Source: Streptomyces camelliae
Lineage (GTDB): Bacteria > Actinomycetota > Actinomycetes > Streptomycetales > Streptomycetaceae
Reading direction: 5' to 3'
Length of the DNA stretch: 64,000 nucleotides
NCBI RefSeq assembly: GCF_027625935.1
Contig: NZ_CP115300.1
Span: 5,828,001-5,892,000 of the forward strand
Below are positions 9,508 through 17,978 of this stretch, piece by piece. The notes below the pieces were generated by a model. The model had not been told where the DNA came from. It saw only the letters and a program-made list of their open reading frames with translations, and did not search any database. Every line of letters begins with the position of its first letter. Position 1 is the stretch's first letter. Made by a program: the position numbers and the translations under genes.

Positions 9508-9864
9508 GTGAGCGACCACGCGCCCCTGACCGGACCATCGGCCGAGGGCGCGGCGGCGTACGTGGACGTCGATCTGTACGACCCGGAGCGCATCCTCGCG
9601 GCCGCCGCGGAGACACTCGACGCGGCCGCCGCGCAGACACTCGACCTGACCCGTCCCACGGCGCTGATCCTCAGCGGCATCCTCGGCCATGTCGCCGACC
9701 ACGACGAGGCTCGCTCGCTCGTCCGCCGGCTGCCGGACGGTCTGCCCTCCGGCCGCTTCCTCTGTGTCAACGACGACATCGCGGGGTGGGCCGTAAGCCC
9801 TGAGAAGCAGTTCGGCCGGTGGGCCGCTTGCGCGGGCCACCGGCCGACTGATCAGGGTGAGTGA
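9508..9864 (+). pseudogene. truncated SAM-dependent methyltransferase (DUF574/Methyltransf_19) remnant
   Basis: The frame (GTG 9508, 118 codons) matches only the middle of the roughly 270-aa Streptomyces DUF574 methyltransferase family: a VDVDLYDPERIL segment, an LDLTRPTALILSGILGHV strand-helix and a VRRLPDGLPSGRFL segment. The SAM-binding N-terminus and the C-terminus are absent. Similarity stops near 9785 and the frame then runs into the tRNA-His gene. A short internal duplication (AAAETLDAAAAQTLD) adds to the broken look. A non-functional relic is the best reading. Confidence 0.7.
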
Positions 9865-9929
9865 CGGGACTCGAACCCGCGACATCCTGGACCACAACCA
9901 GGTGCTCTACCAGCTGAGCTACACCCACC
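9856..9929 (-). tRNA. tRNA-His (GTG anticodon)
   Basis: Read on the minus strand it folds as a full cloverleaf. Acceptor GTGGGTG pairs with CACTCAC, with one G-T pair. The D arm begins GCTCAGCTGG, the anticodon stem CCTGG/CCAGG encloses loop TTGTGGT with anticodon GTG, and the T arm contains GGTTCGAGTCC. The extra G at position -1 (base 9929) and C73 are the tRNA-His identity pair. CCA is not encoded. It lies just downstream of orn. Confidence 0.97.
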
Positions 9930-9993
9930 ACGACCGGTGGTGGAACTTGTCGTTTCCCCGACCGGCCGAGAAGAAGTCTACAGGGTCCGAAGG

Positions 9994-10023
9994 GGTGCTC
10001 GCGCACACGTTTTCGCGAGCACC
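9994..10023 (-). terminator. hairpin downstream of orn
   Basis: Ten-base perfect arms GGTGCTCGCG (9994-10003) and CGCGAGCACC (10014-10023) with a 10-nt loop, 11 bp after the orn stop. There is no T-tract on the minus strand, as is common for Streptomyces terminators. It separates orn from tRNA-His. Confidence 0.7.
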
Positions 10024-10034
10024 TTTCCCGGGCC

Positions 10035-10637
10035 CTACTGCGCGGGCAGGACGTGCTTGGCGGCGATCGCCTTCGCCGTGTCGGAGTCGGGGCCGGGCTG
10101 GGGCACGAAGACGGCCTCGCGGTAGTAGCGCAGCTCGGCGATCGACTCGCGGATGTCGGCGAGGGCCCGGTGGTTGCCGTTCTTCTCCGGGCTGTTGAAG
10201 TACGCCCTCGGGTACCAGCGGCGGGCCAGCTCCTTGATGGAGGAGACGTCCACGATCCGGTAGTGGAGGTAGTCCTCCAGGGTCGGCATGTCGCGCAGCA
10301 GGAAGCCGCGGTCGGTGCCGACGGAGTTGCCGCACAGGGGGGCCTTGCCGGGCTCCTTCACGTACTCCTTCACATACGCCAGCACCTGCTCCTCGGCGTC
10401 CTTGAGGGTCGTGCCGTTCGGGAGCTCGGCGAGCAGCCCGGACGCGGTGTGCATCTGACGCACCACCTCCGGCATCGTCTCCAGTGCCTGGTCCGGCGGG
10501 CGGATGACGATGTCCACCCCCTCGCCGAGTACGTTCAGCTCGGAGTCGGTGACGAGGGCGGCAACCTCGATGAGAGCGTCGTCGGACAGCGAGAGGCCGG
10601 TCATCTCGCAGTCGATCCACACCATGCGATCGTTCAT
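10035..10637 (-). CDS. orn: oligoribonuclease
   Basis: 200 aa DEDDh 3'-5' exoribonuclease that degrades 2-5 nt RNAs, including pGpG from cyclic-di-GMP breakdown. The N-terminal ExoI motif WIDCEMTGL supplies Asp and Glu. NHRALADIRESIAELRYYR near the C-terminus carries the catalytic His and Asp. Length and the start MNDRMVWIDCEM are standard. It is next to adpA, as in other Streptomyces where ornA is needed for normal growth and development, but a strong terminator separates the two. Confidence 0.96.
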   Translation of the reverse strand: MNDRMVWIDCEMTGLSLSDDALIEVAALVTDSELNVLGEGVDIVIRPPDQALETMPEVVRQMHTASGLLAELPNGTTLKDAEEQVLAYVKEYVKEPGKAPLCGNSVGTDRGFLLRDMPTLEDYLHYRIVDVSSIKELARRWYPRAYFNSPEKNGNHRALADIRESIAELRYYREAVFVPQPGPDSDTAKAIAAKHVLPAQ

Positions 10638-10703
10638 GCGACCACCCTAAAGCGGGCCGGTGTTTTTCGGTCCCCCTGTGCGGAGTGCTCTGCGGGGAAG
10701 CGC

Positions 10704-10751
10704 GAGAGCTGACCGAGGGGGCGGGACGGGCCCGCCCCCTCGGTCACTCTC
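10704..10751 (-). terminator. strong adpA terminator hairpin
   Basis: Perfect 16-bp arms, TGACCGAGGGGGCGGG (10710-10725) and its complement (10731-10746), with loop ACGGG. After a one-base bulge the stem extends by a further GAGAG/CTCTC and abuts the adpA stop codon. There is no T-tract. The hairpin insulates orn from adpA read-through. Confidence 0.85.
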
Positions 10752-11955
10752 AGCTCCCGTGCCTCGGCCCCGGCAGCAGGCTCACCGCGCCCGCCGGAGT
10801 GCGGCGGCTCTGGATCGGTACGCCGCTGTCCGGGTGCAGGAGGGCCGGTACGTGGCCGACCGGGCCCGGGGCGGGCAGGCCCGTGGGTGCGCCGGATACG
10901 GGGACCGAGGGTTCCGGCTCACCCGGTTTGTCGCCCTGCGGCCGGCGGGCGCGATAGGCGGCCCGGTAGGCGGCGGGGGACGAGCCGAGCTGGCGGCGGA
11001 AGTGGCCGCGCAGGGCCACCGGCGAGCGGAAGCCGCAGCGGCCCGCCACCTCGTCCACGCTGTAGTCCGACGTCTCCAGGAGGCGCTGTGCCTGCAGGAC
11101 GCGCTGGGTGATCAGCCACTGCAGGGGTGCGCTGCCCGTGAGCGAGCGGAACCGGCGGTCGAACGTACGGCGGCTCATGTAGGCGCGTGCCGCCAGCGTC
11201 TCCACGTCGAACTGCTCGTGGAGGTGTTCCAGTGCCCAGGCGACGACCTCGGCGAGCGGGTCGGCGCCGATCTCCTCCGGTAAAGACCGATCGAGGTAGC
11301 GCTCCTGGCCGCCCGACCGGCGCGGCGGGACCACCAGGCGCCGGGCGAGCGCGCCGGCCGCCTCGTTGCCGTGGTCCGTCCGCACGATGTGGAGACAGAG
11401 ATCGATTCCGGCCGCCGTACCCGCTGAGGTGAGCACGTCACCGTCGTCCACGAACAGTTCCCGTGGATCGACGTGCACCGACGGATAGCGCTTGGCCAGT
11501 GTCGGTGCGTACATCCAGTGGGTGGTCGCCGGGCGGCCGTCCAGCAGGCCCGCCGCCGCGAGGACGAAGGCGCCGGTGCACAGCCCTACGATGCGGGCCC
11601 CCTCCTCGTGCGCCCGGCGGAGTGCGTCGAGCGCCTCCTCCGGTGGCGGTGAGGTGATCGACCGCCAGGCCGGTACGACGACCGTCCCGGCGCGGGAGAT
11701 CGCCTCCAGCCCATGCGGTGCGGTGAGTTCCAGGCCCCCTGTGGTCCGCAGTGGGCCTTCCTCGCCGGCGCACACCAGCAGTCGGTAGCGCGGTACGCCG
11801 GCGTCCTGGCGGTCGATTCCGAACACCGACAGCGGAATGGAACTCTCGAAGATGGGGCCGCCGCTGAACAGCAGCACCGCGACGATCTCCTTGCGGCGGC
11901 GCCCGGAGAGTTTCCGGGCCGCGGCTTCCGGCGCGGCAGTGGAGTCGTGGCTCAT
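10750..11955 (-). CDS. adpA: AdpA, global developmental regulator (AraC family)
   Basis: 401 aa. An N-terminal DJ-1/PfpI-like (GATase1) domain (about 22-200, with GLCTGAFVLAAAGLLDG at the nucleophile elbow) is joined to a C-terminal AraC-type double helix-turn-helix (about 235-340, YMSRRTFDRRFRSLTG...). The tail is Pro/Gly-rich. Leu225, in the linker between domains, is encoded by TTA (complement of 11281-11283), the conserved bldA-dependent codon of adpA genes. AdpA activates sporulation, secreted hydrolases and antibiotic genes. The ATG at 11955 gives the canonical MSHDST start; the frame is open 61 codons further upstream without support. It ends in a strong hairpin and sits next to orn as in other streptomycetes. 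Confidence 0.96.
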   Translation of the reverse strand: MSHDSTAAPEAAARKLSGRRRKEIVAVLLFSGGPIFESSIPLSVFGIDRQDAGVPRYRLLVCAGEEGPLRTTGGLELTAPHGLEAISRAGTVVVPAWRSITSPPPEEALDALRRAHEEGARIVGLCTGAFVLAAAGLLDGRPATTHWMYAPTLAKRYPSVHVDPRELFVDDGDVLTSAGTAAGIDLCLHIVRTDHGNEAAGALARRLVVPPRRSGGQERYLDRSLPEEIGADPLAEVVAWALEHLHEQFDVETLAARAYMSRRTFDRRFRSLTGSAPLQWLITQRVLQAQRLLETSDYSVDEVAGRCGFRSPVALRGHFRRQLGSSPAAYRAAYRARRPQGDKPGEPEPSVPVSGAPTGLPAPGPVGHVPALLHPDSGVPIQSRRTPAGAVSLLPGPRHGS

Positions 11956-12773
11956 ACTGCTAAGCCCCCCTCGGTGGTCGCGGCTCCTCGGTTGTGTCGC
12001 TCCTGCACGTTTCCCCTCGGTCCTGCACGAGTCCCCCGCCGTAAGACAGTCAAGATCGAATCTACTGGCTACCGCGGTCTCACGGTGGCCGGTTCGACAC
12101 GCCGGACATTGTCGACATGACAACTTGGCGTGAAGCATTCGATCACGAAGCGTTGCACTCGCGAGGGGTGTAGGGAAGTGCGCCTTGTGGCAGTGGCCGA
12201 ACCGCGTAGGGTGCGCAGCCGCTCGTGGACCCTTTCCGTGCAGGTCAAACGGGGGTTGGGGGGTGCCCTGGACCCCCCTGGGGCGACATTGAGAAGTTGG
12301 CCGAAAAGAGACGTTCGGGGGTGCGGAAACAGGTCAGTCGACCGGTGTCTGTCCCCGGTTGTGAGGTCTGCCGCTTTGCGCACCGAAGCGTTCTGCCTGC
12401 CGGCCGGCGAGGTGCCGGCCATGGCTCGCCCGGTTCAACGCCCGTTCGACCGGACGGTCACCGTTCGCTCACCATCCGTATGGATGCGGATCCTGTCCGT
12501 ACGGATGTGGAGCCTGTGCAAACCGCCTGTACGGGCCAGCAACCATTGCGTTACGGGCGCGGCTCGTGCATGCTCCGGTGAACCCCTACGGACGTCGGGG
12601 GGCCGCTTACGGAGCGTGCGCGGGATCTGGGCTCAGGAGGCGTGCCGCCGTACCCTTGGGGGTATGGGGTTGGGAAGATGTTTCCCGGACACGGCTCTGG
12701 GAACGGCTCCACCACACACTTCCGTCGCACACTGTCGTCCCCACCCATAAAGGATCACAACGCCGAGACAGCC
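11956..12773. other. 818-bp adpA/usp divergent intergenic region
   Basis: No convincing gene is present: the open frames here lack ribosome-binding sites and family resemblance. Such long upstream regions are usual for adpA, which has an extended promoter/leader and binds its own promoter. One candidate AdpA-like site, TGGCGTGAAG at 12126-12135, matches TGGCSNGWWY in nine of ten positions. A tandem 21-bp repeat lies at 12476-12517. Confidence 0.6.
12476..12517. repeat. tandem 21-bp direct repeat between adpA and usp
   Basis: Two adjacent copies (12476-12496 and 12497-12517) agree at 18 of 21 positions, both of the form CCGTAYGGATG followed by YGGAKCCTGT. Each contains a small inverted repeat: CATCC-GTAT-GGATG spans the junction into copy 1, and TCCGTACGGA the junction into copy 2. 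They may be regulator binding sites; no known consensus was recognised. Confidence 0.6.
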
Positions 12774-13301
12774 ATGGCCGGTCACGAATTCTTCGAACCA
12801 GCGGACCGCAAGCGGCCGGTCGCCGACCCCACGGCGGCCGATCCCCAGGCGGCGGCAGAGCCACGTCCATCCTGCGACCCCGCGTTCCGGCACGGAGTCG
12901 TCGTCGGCTTCGACGGCTCCACCTCCAGTGAGCGCGCCCTCGCCTACGCCATCGGGATGGCCCATCGCTCCCACTCCGGCCTGATCATCGTCCATGTCGC
13001 CAACCGGCTGCCGTCCACCGTGTGGGCCGGCTGCGAGCCGCCCGTCTTCGTCGACGTGCCGGACCACCGCACGGAGGTCCTCGGGCTGGAGCTGGCCTGT
13101 GCGGACTATCTGGCCGAGGTGCCCTGGATCCTGGTCGAGCGGGGCGGGGACATCTGCCACGAACTCGAAGAGGTGGGGCGGGAGTACGAGGCGGACGCGA
13201 TCGTCGTGGGCTCCACGCACGGCCTCGTCGGCCGGATCTTCGGCTCCGTCGCCGGCCGCCTCGCCAAGCGGGCGCAGCGGCCCGTGATCGTCATTCCGTG
13301 A
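12774..13301 (+). CDS. universal stress protein (UspA family)
   Basis: 175 aa single-domain Usp. About 40 poorly ordered N-terminal residues precede the Usp fold (GVVVGFDGSTSSERAL at strand 1, the ATP-contacting Asp; VVGSTHGLVGRIFGSVAGRL at the nucleotide loop). The loop is shorter than the usual G-2x-G-9x-G-S/T, so ATP binding is plausible but not certain. The ATG at 12774 gives the form MAGHEFFEPAD; an AAAGGA stretch lies rather far upstream (about 20 nt), so the start is not firmly fixed. It is divergent from adpA and monocistronic. Confidence 0.88.
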   Translation: MAGHEFFEPADRKRPVADPTAADPQAAAEPRPSCDPAFRHGVVVGFDGSTSSERALAYAIGMAHRSHSGLIIVHVANRLPSTVWAGCEPPVFVDVPDHRTEVLGLELACADYLAEVPWILVERGGDICHELEEVGREYEADAIVVGSTHGLVGRIFGSVAGRLAKRAQRPVIVIP

Positions 13302-13431
13302 CGGTCGTCCCCTGAGCTCCTCAACTCCCTTTGTGCAGCGCGAAACTACTCGCGCGTAGAGGTGGTTTGTGCCCTTGTGAAGGGCATATATCGGTCACCC
13401 GCACAACAGCACAGCATGAAGGGAGCCCGCC

Positions 13432-13974
13432 GTGGACAACGGGAGTACTACGGTGGTCGGCCGACTCGCCCTGGGAATCACCCTGTTGGCGTTCGGCCTC
13501 GGTACGACAGGCGTGATCCACGGTGTGGCCGCGTCCGACGCCGTGTCAGTGGCCCACTATGTGGGCGGAGTTGCTCTGTTCCTGGTCGGCCTGCTGGCCT
13601 TCCGTGGCGGTGACGGCGTTTCCGGCACGGGCTTCGCGGCCCTCGGCGCGCTGTGGTTCACCTGGGCGGTCGGCGGTCATTCCTCCGCCAACGCGGCCGG
13701 ACTCTTCCTGCTCCTCTTCGCCCTGGTGGCGCTCACCCTGACCCTCGCGGGCGGGGACAGCCTCGGTCAGGTCATGCACGGGCTGCTGTTCCTGGCGATG
13801 CTGGTGCTGGCCGTCGCGGCCTTCGCCGACAGTTCGTCTCTGGCCAAGGTGGGCGGCTGGGTCGCCGCTGTGTCCGGTGCGGTGGCCTGGTACGCGGCGA
13901 CGGCGGCGCTGGCGCACTGGCCGACGGCGCTTCCGGGCCGTGCCGCCCGCCGGGGGGTGACGGCCACCGGCTGA
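13432..13974 (+). CDS. GPR1/FUN34/YaaH-like membrane protein
   Basis: 180 aa with six predicted membrane helices and conserved GGWVAAVSGAVAWYAATAALAHW near the end, as in Streptomyces proteins of the acetate-permease (SatP/YaaH) superfamily. The family's NPAPLGL motif is not visible, so acetate transport is only a family-based guess. The GTG at 13432 has GAAGGGAG 6 nt upstream. A short divergent-looking AT-rich patch (CATATAT) about 45 bp upstream could be part of the promoter. The gene ends in a strong bidirectional terminator. Confidence 0.75.
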   Translation: MDNGSTTVVGRLALGITLLAFGLGTTGVIHGVAASDAVSVAHYVGGVALFLVGLLAFRGGDGVSGTGFAALGALWFTWAVGGHSSANAAGLFLLLFALVALTLTLAGGDSLGQVMHGLLFLAMLVLAVAAFADSSSLAKVGGWVAAVSGAVAWYAATAALAHWPTALPGRAARRGVTATG

Positions 13975-13992
13975 CATGCAGCGGCACTGAAA

Positions 13993-14036
13993 GGACCCCC
14001 ACGTGCTTTGGTGGCACACGTGGGGGTCCCCTTTTT
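13993..14036. terminator. rho-independent terminator, probably bidirectional
   Basis: Thirteen-bp perfect arms GGACCCCCACGTG (13993-14005) and CACGTGGGGGTCC (14017-14029) with an 11-nt loop, then CCTTTTT on the plus strand. On the minus strand an A/T-containing flank follows too. It lies between the YaaH-like gene and convergent glmS. Confidence 0.95.
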
Positions 14037-14120
14037 GCGCCTAAACCGGCGCCGCTCTCGCGGACGTGGTCGCTCGCCGTGGGGGTTGCTCAATTATCGC
14101 TTCGGCGGTCGGTGGATTTC

Positions 14121-15938
14121 CTACTCCACCGTCACCGACTTGGCGAGGTTCCGCGGCTTGTCGATGTCCCGGCCCAGGGCCTTCGCCGTGTGGTACGCCA
14201 GGAGCTGGAGCGGGATGCCCATGAGGATCGGGTCCAGTTCGTCCTCGTTCTTCGGGACGACGATCGTCTGGTCCGCCTTCTCCTGGTGCTGGTGGGCCAC
14301 CGCGAGGATCTTGCCGCTGCGGGCCTTGATCTCCTCCAGGGCGGCGCGGTTCTTCTCCAGCAGGTCGTCGTCGGGGACGATCGCGACCGTCGGCAGGGCC
14401 GGCTCGATGAGGGCCAGCGGGCCGTGCTTCAGCTCGGAGGCGGGGTAGGCCTCGGCGTGGATGTAGGAGACCTCCTTGAGCTTCAGGGAGGCCTCGCGGG
14501 CCACGGGGTAGCCCCGGACACGGCCGATGAAGAGCATCGAGCGGGCGTCGGCGTACAGCTCGGCCAGCTCCTTGATCTGCTCCTCCTGCTTGAGGATCTC
14601 GGTGATCTGGTCCGGCAGCTTGCGCAGGCCCTCGATGATCCGCTTGCCGTCGCGGACCGAGAGGTCGCGGGTGCGGCCCAGGTGCAGGGCGAGGAGGGCG
14701 AAGGCCACCGTCATGTTCGTGAAGCACTTGGTGGAGACCACGCAGACCTCCGGGCCCGCGTGGACGTAGATCCCGGCGTCCGCCTCGCGGGCGATCGCCG
14801 AGCCGACCACGTTGACGACGCCGAAGACCCGGGCGCCCTTGCGCTTCAGCTCCTGGACGGCGGCGAGGACGTCGTACGTCTCACCGGACTGGGAGACGGC
14901 GACGTACAGGGTGTCGGGGTCGACGACCGCGTTGCGGTAGCGGAACTCGGAGGCCGGCTCGGCGTCCGCGGGGATGCGGGCCAGCTCCTCGATCATCTGG
15001 GCGCCGATCATGCCCGCGTGGTACGAGGTGCCGCAGCCGAGGATCTTCACGCGGCGGATCTGCCGGGCCTCGCGGGCGTCCAGGTTGAGGCCGCCGAGGT
15101 GCACGGTGGAGAAGCGGTCGTCGATGCGGCCGCGCAGCACGCGGTCCACGGCGTCGGCCTGCTCGAAGATCTCCTTGTGCATGTAGGTGTCGTGGCCGCC
15201 CATGTCGTACGACTCGGCCTCCCACTCCACCGTCGTGGGCTCGGCGGTGGTGCGCGTGCCCTCGGTGGTGTAGGTGCGGAAGTCGTCGGCCTTGAGCGTG
15301 GCCATCTCGCCGTCGTCCAGGGTCACTATCTGGCGGGTGTGCATGACCAGGGCGGCGATGTCGGAGGCGACGAACATCTCCTTCTCGCCGATGCCGAGGA
15401 CGACGGGGGAGCCGTTGCGGGCCACCACGATGCGGTCGGGGAAGTCGGCGTGCACGACGGCGATGCCGTAGGTGCCCTCGATCACGCGGACCGCCTGGCG
15501 GACCTTGTCCTCCAGCTTCTCGGCCGTGGAGCGGGCGATCAGGTGGGTGAGGACCTCGGTGTCGGTCTCGGAGAGGAACTCGACGCCGTCCGCCTCCAGC
15601 TTGCGGCGCAGGTCGGCGGCGTTGTCGATGATGCCGTTGTGCACGACGGCGACCTTGTTGTCGGCCGACATGTGCGGGTGGGCGTTGACGTCGGAGGGGG
15701 CGCCGTGGGTGGCCCAGCGGGTGTGGGCGATGCCGGTGGTGCCCTTGAAGCGCGCCGGGACCTTGGCCTCCAGGTCGCGCACCCGGCCCTTGGCCTTGAC
15801 CATCTTCAGACCGGGCGTCTTCGGGGAGCTGACGACGATGCCCGCGGAGTCGTAGCCGCGGTACTCCAGCCGCTGCAGGCCTTCGAGCAGCAGCGGGGCT
15901 ACGTCACGCTTCCCGATGTATCCGACAATTCCGCACAT
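14121..15938 (-). CDS. glmS: glutamine-fructose-6-phosphate aminotransferase (isomerizing)
   Basis: 605 aa. An N-terminal class II glutaminase starts MCGIVGYIG, so Cys2 becomes the N-terminal nucleophile. Two SIS sugar-isomerase domains follow (about 285-430 and 455-595; CGTSYHAG, SQSGETYDV), and the C-terminal end ...KSVTVE is typical. The reaction is fructose-6-P + Gln to glucosamine-6-P + Glu, the entry to peptidoglycan amino sugars. Glucosamine-6-P is also the DasR effector, a link to the two DasR sites in the window. It lies 26 bp after a small conserved gene in the same direction. Streptomyces often carry more than one glmS, so this may not be the only copy. Confidence 0.96.
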   Translation of the reverse strand: MCGIVGYIGKRDVAPLLLEGLQRLEYRGYDSAGIVVSSPKTPGLKMVKAKGRVRDLEAKVPARFKGTTGIAHTRWATHGAPSDVNAHPHMSADNKVAVVHNGIIDNAADLRRKLEADGVEFLSETDTEVLTHLIARSTAEKLEDKVRQAVRVIEGTYGIAVVHADFPDRIVVARNGSPVVLGIGEKEMFVASDIAALVMHTRQIVTLDDGEMATLKADDFRTYTTEGTRTTAEPTTVEWEAESYDMGGHDTYMHKEIFEQADAVDRVLRGRIDDRFSTVHLGGLNLDAREARQIRRVKILGCGTSYHAGMIGAQMIEELARIPADAEPASEFRYRNAVVDPDTLYVAVSQSGETYDVLAAVQELKRKGARVFGVVNVVGSAIAREADAGIYVHAGPEVCVVSTKCFTNMTVAFALLALHLGRTRDLSVRDGKRIIEGLRKLPDQITEILKQEEQIKELAELYADARSMLFIGRVRGYPVAREASLKLKEVSYIHAEAYPASELKHGPLALIEPALPTVAIVPDDDLLEKNRAALEEIKARSGKILAVAHQHQEKADQTIVVPKNEDELDPILMGIPLQLLAYHTAKALGRDIDKPRNLAKSVTVE

Positions 15939-15964
15939 ATACAGGTATCCCTCAGCCTGGCATC

Positions 15965-16222
15965 TCAGCCGTAGACCATGCGGCGCAGCTGCCTGAGCGT
16001 CAGCTCCGGCGGCGCCACCGCCCGGTATCTCAGGTCCGCCTCGATCCGTTCGAAGATCTCCGCGTTGACCAGGCCCTGGACCTGGAGTTCGCGGTGGCGG
16101 CGACGGACGAAGTCCTGGGTCGTCTCGTCGAAGTAGGCGAGCACGTCCTGGATCACCCGCAGCGCCTCGCCCCGGTTCAGGGGCGTGGATCGCGTCAGAT
16201 GATCAACAAGTTCGTCGTGCAC
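15965..16222 (-). CDS. small conserved hypothetical protein upstream of glmS
   Basis: 85 aa from GTG 16222, highly charged and probably all-helical (DELVDHLTRS..., TQDFVRRRHRELQVQG..., LRQLRRMVYG). There is no signal peptide or membrane span. I do not recognise a named domain. It is co-directional with glmS at 26 bp, so probably co-transcribed, and the frame continues upstream without a credible start. Coding character (clean GC3) and the compact C-terminus ending in VYG support a real gene. Confidence 0.7.
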   Translation of the reverse strand: MHDELVDHLTRSTPLNRGEALRVIQDVLAYFDETTQDFVRRRHRELQVQGLVNAEIFERIEADLRYRAVAPPELTLRQLRRMVYG

Positions 16223-16372
16223 CCGTAGATCCTGAGCCACCGGCGCCGGTTTCGCAAGAAACGTGCCCGATTTCGGGCAGGCCCCTGTCAATGGCGCTGT
16301 TGGATCTCTGTTCGCAAGCCGTCCATGCTGTGTCCTGCGTCTCGTTGCCCGGACCCACGAGTTTCGGACGCC

Positions 16373-17953
16373 ATGGACATTCCTCGTATGGGAGTACCGG
16401 ACCAGCTCGCCGAGCGCATGAGCATGGCCGAACAGCACGAGTACCTGCGCGCGAGATTCTCGCGGCGCAATCTGATCAGAGGCGGCGCCGTCACGCTGGG
16501 CGCCGTCACGGGCGGCGCGTTCGTGACGGGCGCCACCGCCCAGGCCGCCGTACCCACCCAGCGCACCGCCCCGGCCACCGAGCGGGTCGACGGCGCCCTC
16601 GTCGCCCCCTTCGGCCGCCACCTCGCCTACGGCAACGACCCGCGCACCGAGATGACCGTCTCCTGGCAGGTGCCGGTCGCCGTGCAGAAGCCGTTCATCC
16701 GCATCGGCGCCCACCCCTGGGACCTCTCCCGCAAGATCGAGGCCGAGGTCCGCGCCCTCTACACCCCGGCCGGTGTCGGCGCGAGCGGCGACCACACGCA
16801 GTACTACCTGCACGCCAAGCTCACCCACCTGCGCCCCGGCAAGACCTACTACTACGGCGTCGGCCACGAGGGCTTCGACCCGGCCGAGCCGCACCTGCTG
16901 GGCACCCTGGGCACCTTCACCACCGCCCCCGCCCACAAGAAGCCCTTCACCTTCACGGCCTTCGGCGACGAGGGCGTGGGCTACCACGGCCTGGCCAACA
17001 ACGCCCTGATCCTCGGCCAGAACCCGGCCTTCCACCTGCACGCGGGCGACATCGCCTACGGCGACCCGGCCGGCCAGGGCAAGTCCACCGACACCGGCTT
17101 CGACTCGCGCACCTGGGACCAGTTCCTGTACCAGACCGAGTCGGTCGCCAAGCAGGTCCCGTGGATGGTCTCGTACGGCAACCACGACATGGAGGCCTGG
17201 TACTCGCCCAACGGCTACGGCGGCGAAGAGGCCCGCTGGACCCTGCCGGACAACGGCCCGGACGCGAAGAACCTGCCCGGCGTCTACTCCTTCGTCCACG
17301 GCAACACGGCGATCATCTCGCTGGACCCCAACGACGTCTCCTTCGAGATCCCGGCGAACCTGGGCATCTCCGGCGGAACCCAGACGAAGTGGTTCGAGAG
17401 CCAGCTGAAGCGGTTCCGGGCCCGGGACGACATCGACTTCGTCGTCGTGTTCTTCCACCACTGCGCGTACTGCACGTCCACGGCGCACGCCTCGGAGGGG
17501 GGCGTGCGCCAGGAGTGGGTGCCGCTGTTCGAGAAGTACCAGGTGGACCTGGTCATCAACGGCCACAACCACCAGTACGAGCGCACCGACGTCATCAAGG
17601 GCGACAAGGTCACCAAGAAGCTCCCGATCGGCGGCACCGCCTACCCCGAGACCGAGGGCGTGGTCTACGTCACCGCCGGCGCCGCGGGCCGCAGCCTGTA
17701 CGCGTTCAGCGCCCCGGACTCCTACGAGGGCCACGAGCACGAGGTCGACTCGGTCGCGTCCTTCATCAACACCAAGGACGGCAAGGTCAACGAGACGGTC
17801 ACCTGGTCCCGGGTGCGCTACCTCAACTACTCCTTCCTGCGCGTGGACGTCTGCCCCGCGCCGAAGGGCCGCCAGACCACGCTGAAGGTGTCGGGCATCG
17901 CCGAGACCGGCGACCGCATCGACCACTTCACGGTGTCCCGCACCGCGAAGTAG
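16373..17953 (+). CDS. Tat-exported purple acid phosphatase-like metallophosphoesterase
   Basis: 526 aa. The N-terminus holds a twin-arginine signal (SRRNLIRGG...GATAQA, cleavage near residue 60). A fibronectin-like purple acid phosphatase N domain (about 75-190, TYYYGVGHEG) is followed by a calcineurin-type metallophosphoesterase domain with the metal motifs GDIAYGD, GNHD and GHNHQYER. It probably releases phosphate from organic phosphates outside the cell. The ATG at 16373 is used; in-frame ATGs 15 and 42 nt later also precede the Tat motif, so the exact start is open. Convergent with the DUF4429 gene. Confidence 0.9.
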   Translation: MDIPRMGVPDQLAERMSMAEQHEYLRARFSRRNLIRGGAVTLGAVTGGAFVTGATAQAAVPTQRTAPATERVDGALVAPFGRHLAYGNDPRTEMTVSWQVPVAVQKPFIRIGAHPWDLSRKIEAEVRALYTPAGVGASGDHTQYYLHAKLTHLRPGKTYYYGVGHEGFDPAEPHLLGTLGTFTTAPAHKKPFTFTAFGDEGVGYHGLANNALILGQNPAFHLHAGDIAYGDPAGQGKSTDTGFDSRTWDQFLYQTESVAKQVPWMVSYGNHDMEAWYSPNGYGGEEARWTLPDNGPDAKNLPGVYSFVHGNTAIISLDPNDVSFEIPANLGISGGTQTKWFESQLKRFRARDDIDFVVVFFHHCAYCTSTAHASEGGVRQEWVPLFEKYQVDLVINGHNHQYERTDVIKGDKVTKKLPIGGTAYPETEGVVYVTAGAAGRSLYAFSAPDSYEGHEHEVDSVASFINTKDGKVNETVTWSRVRYLNYSFLRVDVCPAPKGRQTTLKVSGIAETGDRIDHFTVSRTAK

Positions 17954-17978
17954 CTCCCCCGGCCCACGTGGGCGGTCC

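Noticed and set aside
12126..12135. TGGCGTGAAG as an AdpA binding site
   Set aside because: One mismatch in a degenerate 10-bp consensus expected often by chance; kept only as a note.
12130..12750. A 206-codon frame in the adpA/usp intergenic region
   Set aside because: No RBS, no protein-family resemblance and atypical codon use; more likely regulatory DNA.
13653..15974. A 773-codon plus-strand frame opposite glmS
   Set aside because: Antisense shadow of glmS and the YaaH-like gene; low-complexity translation without motifs.
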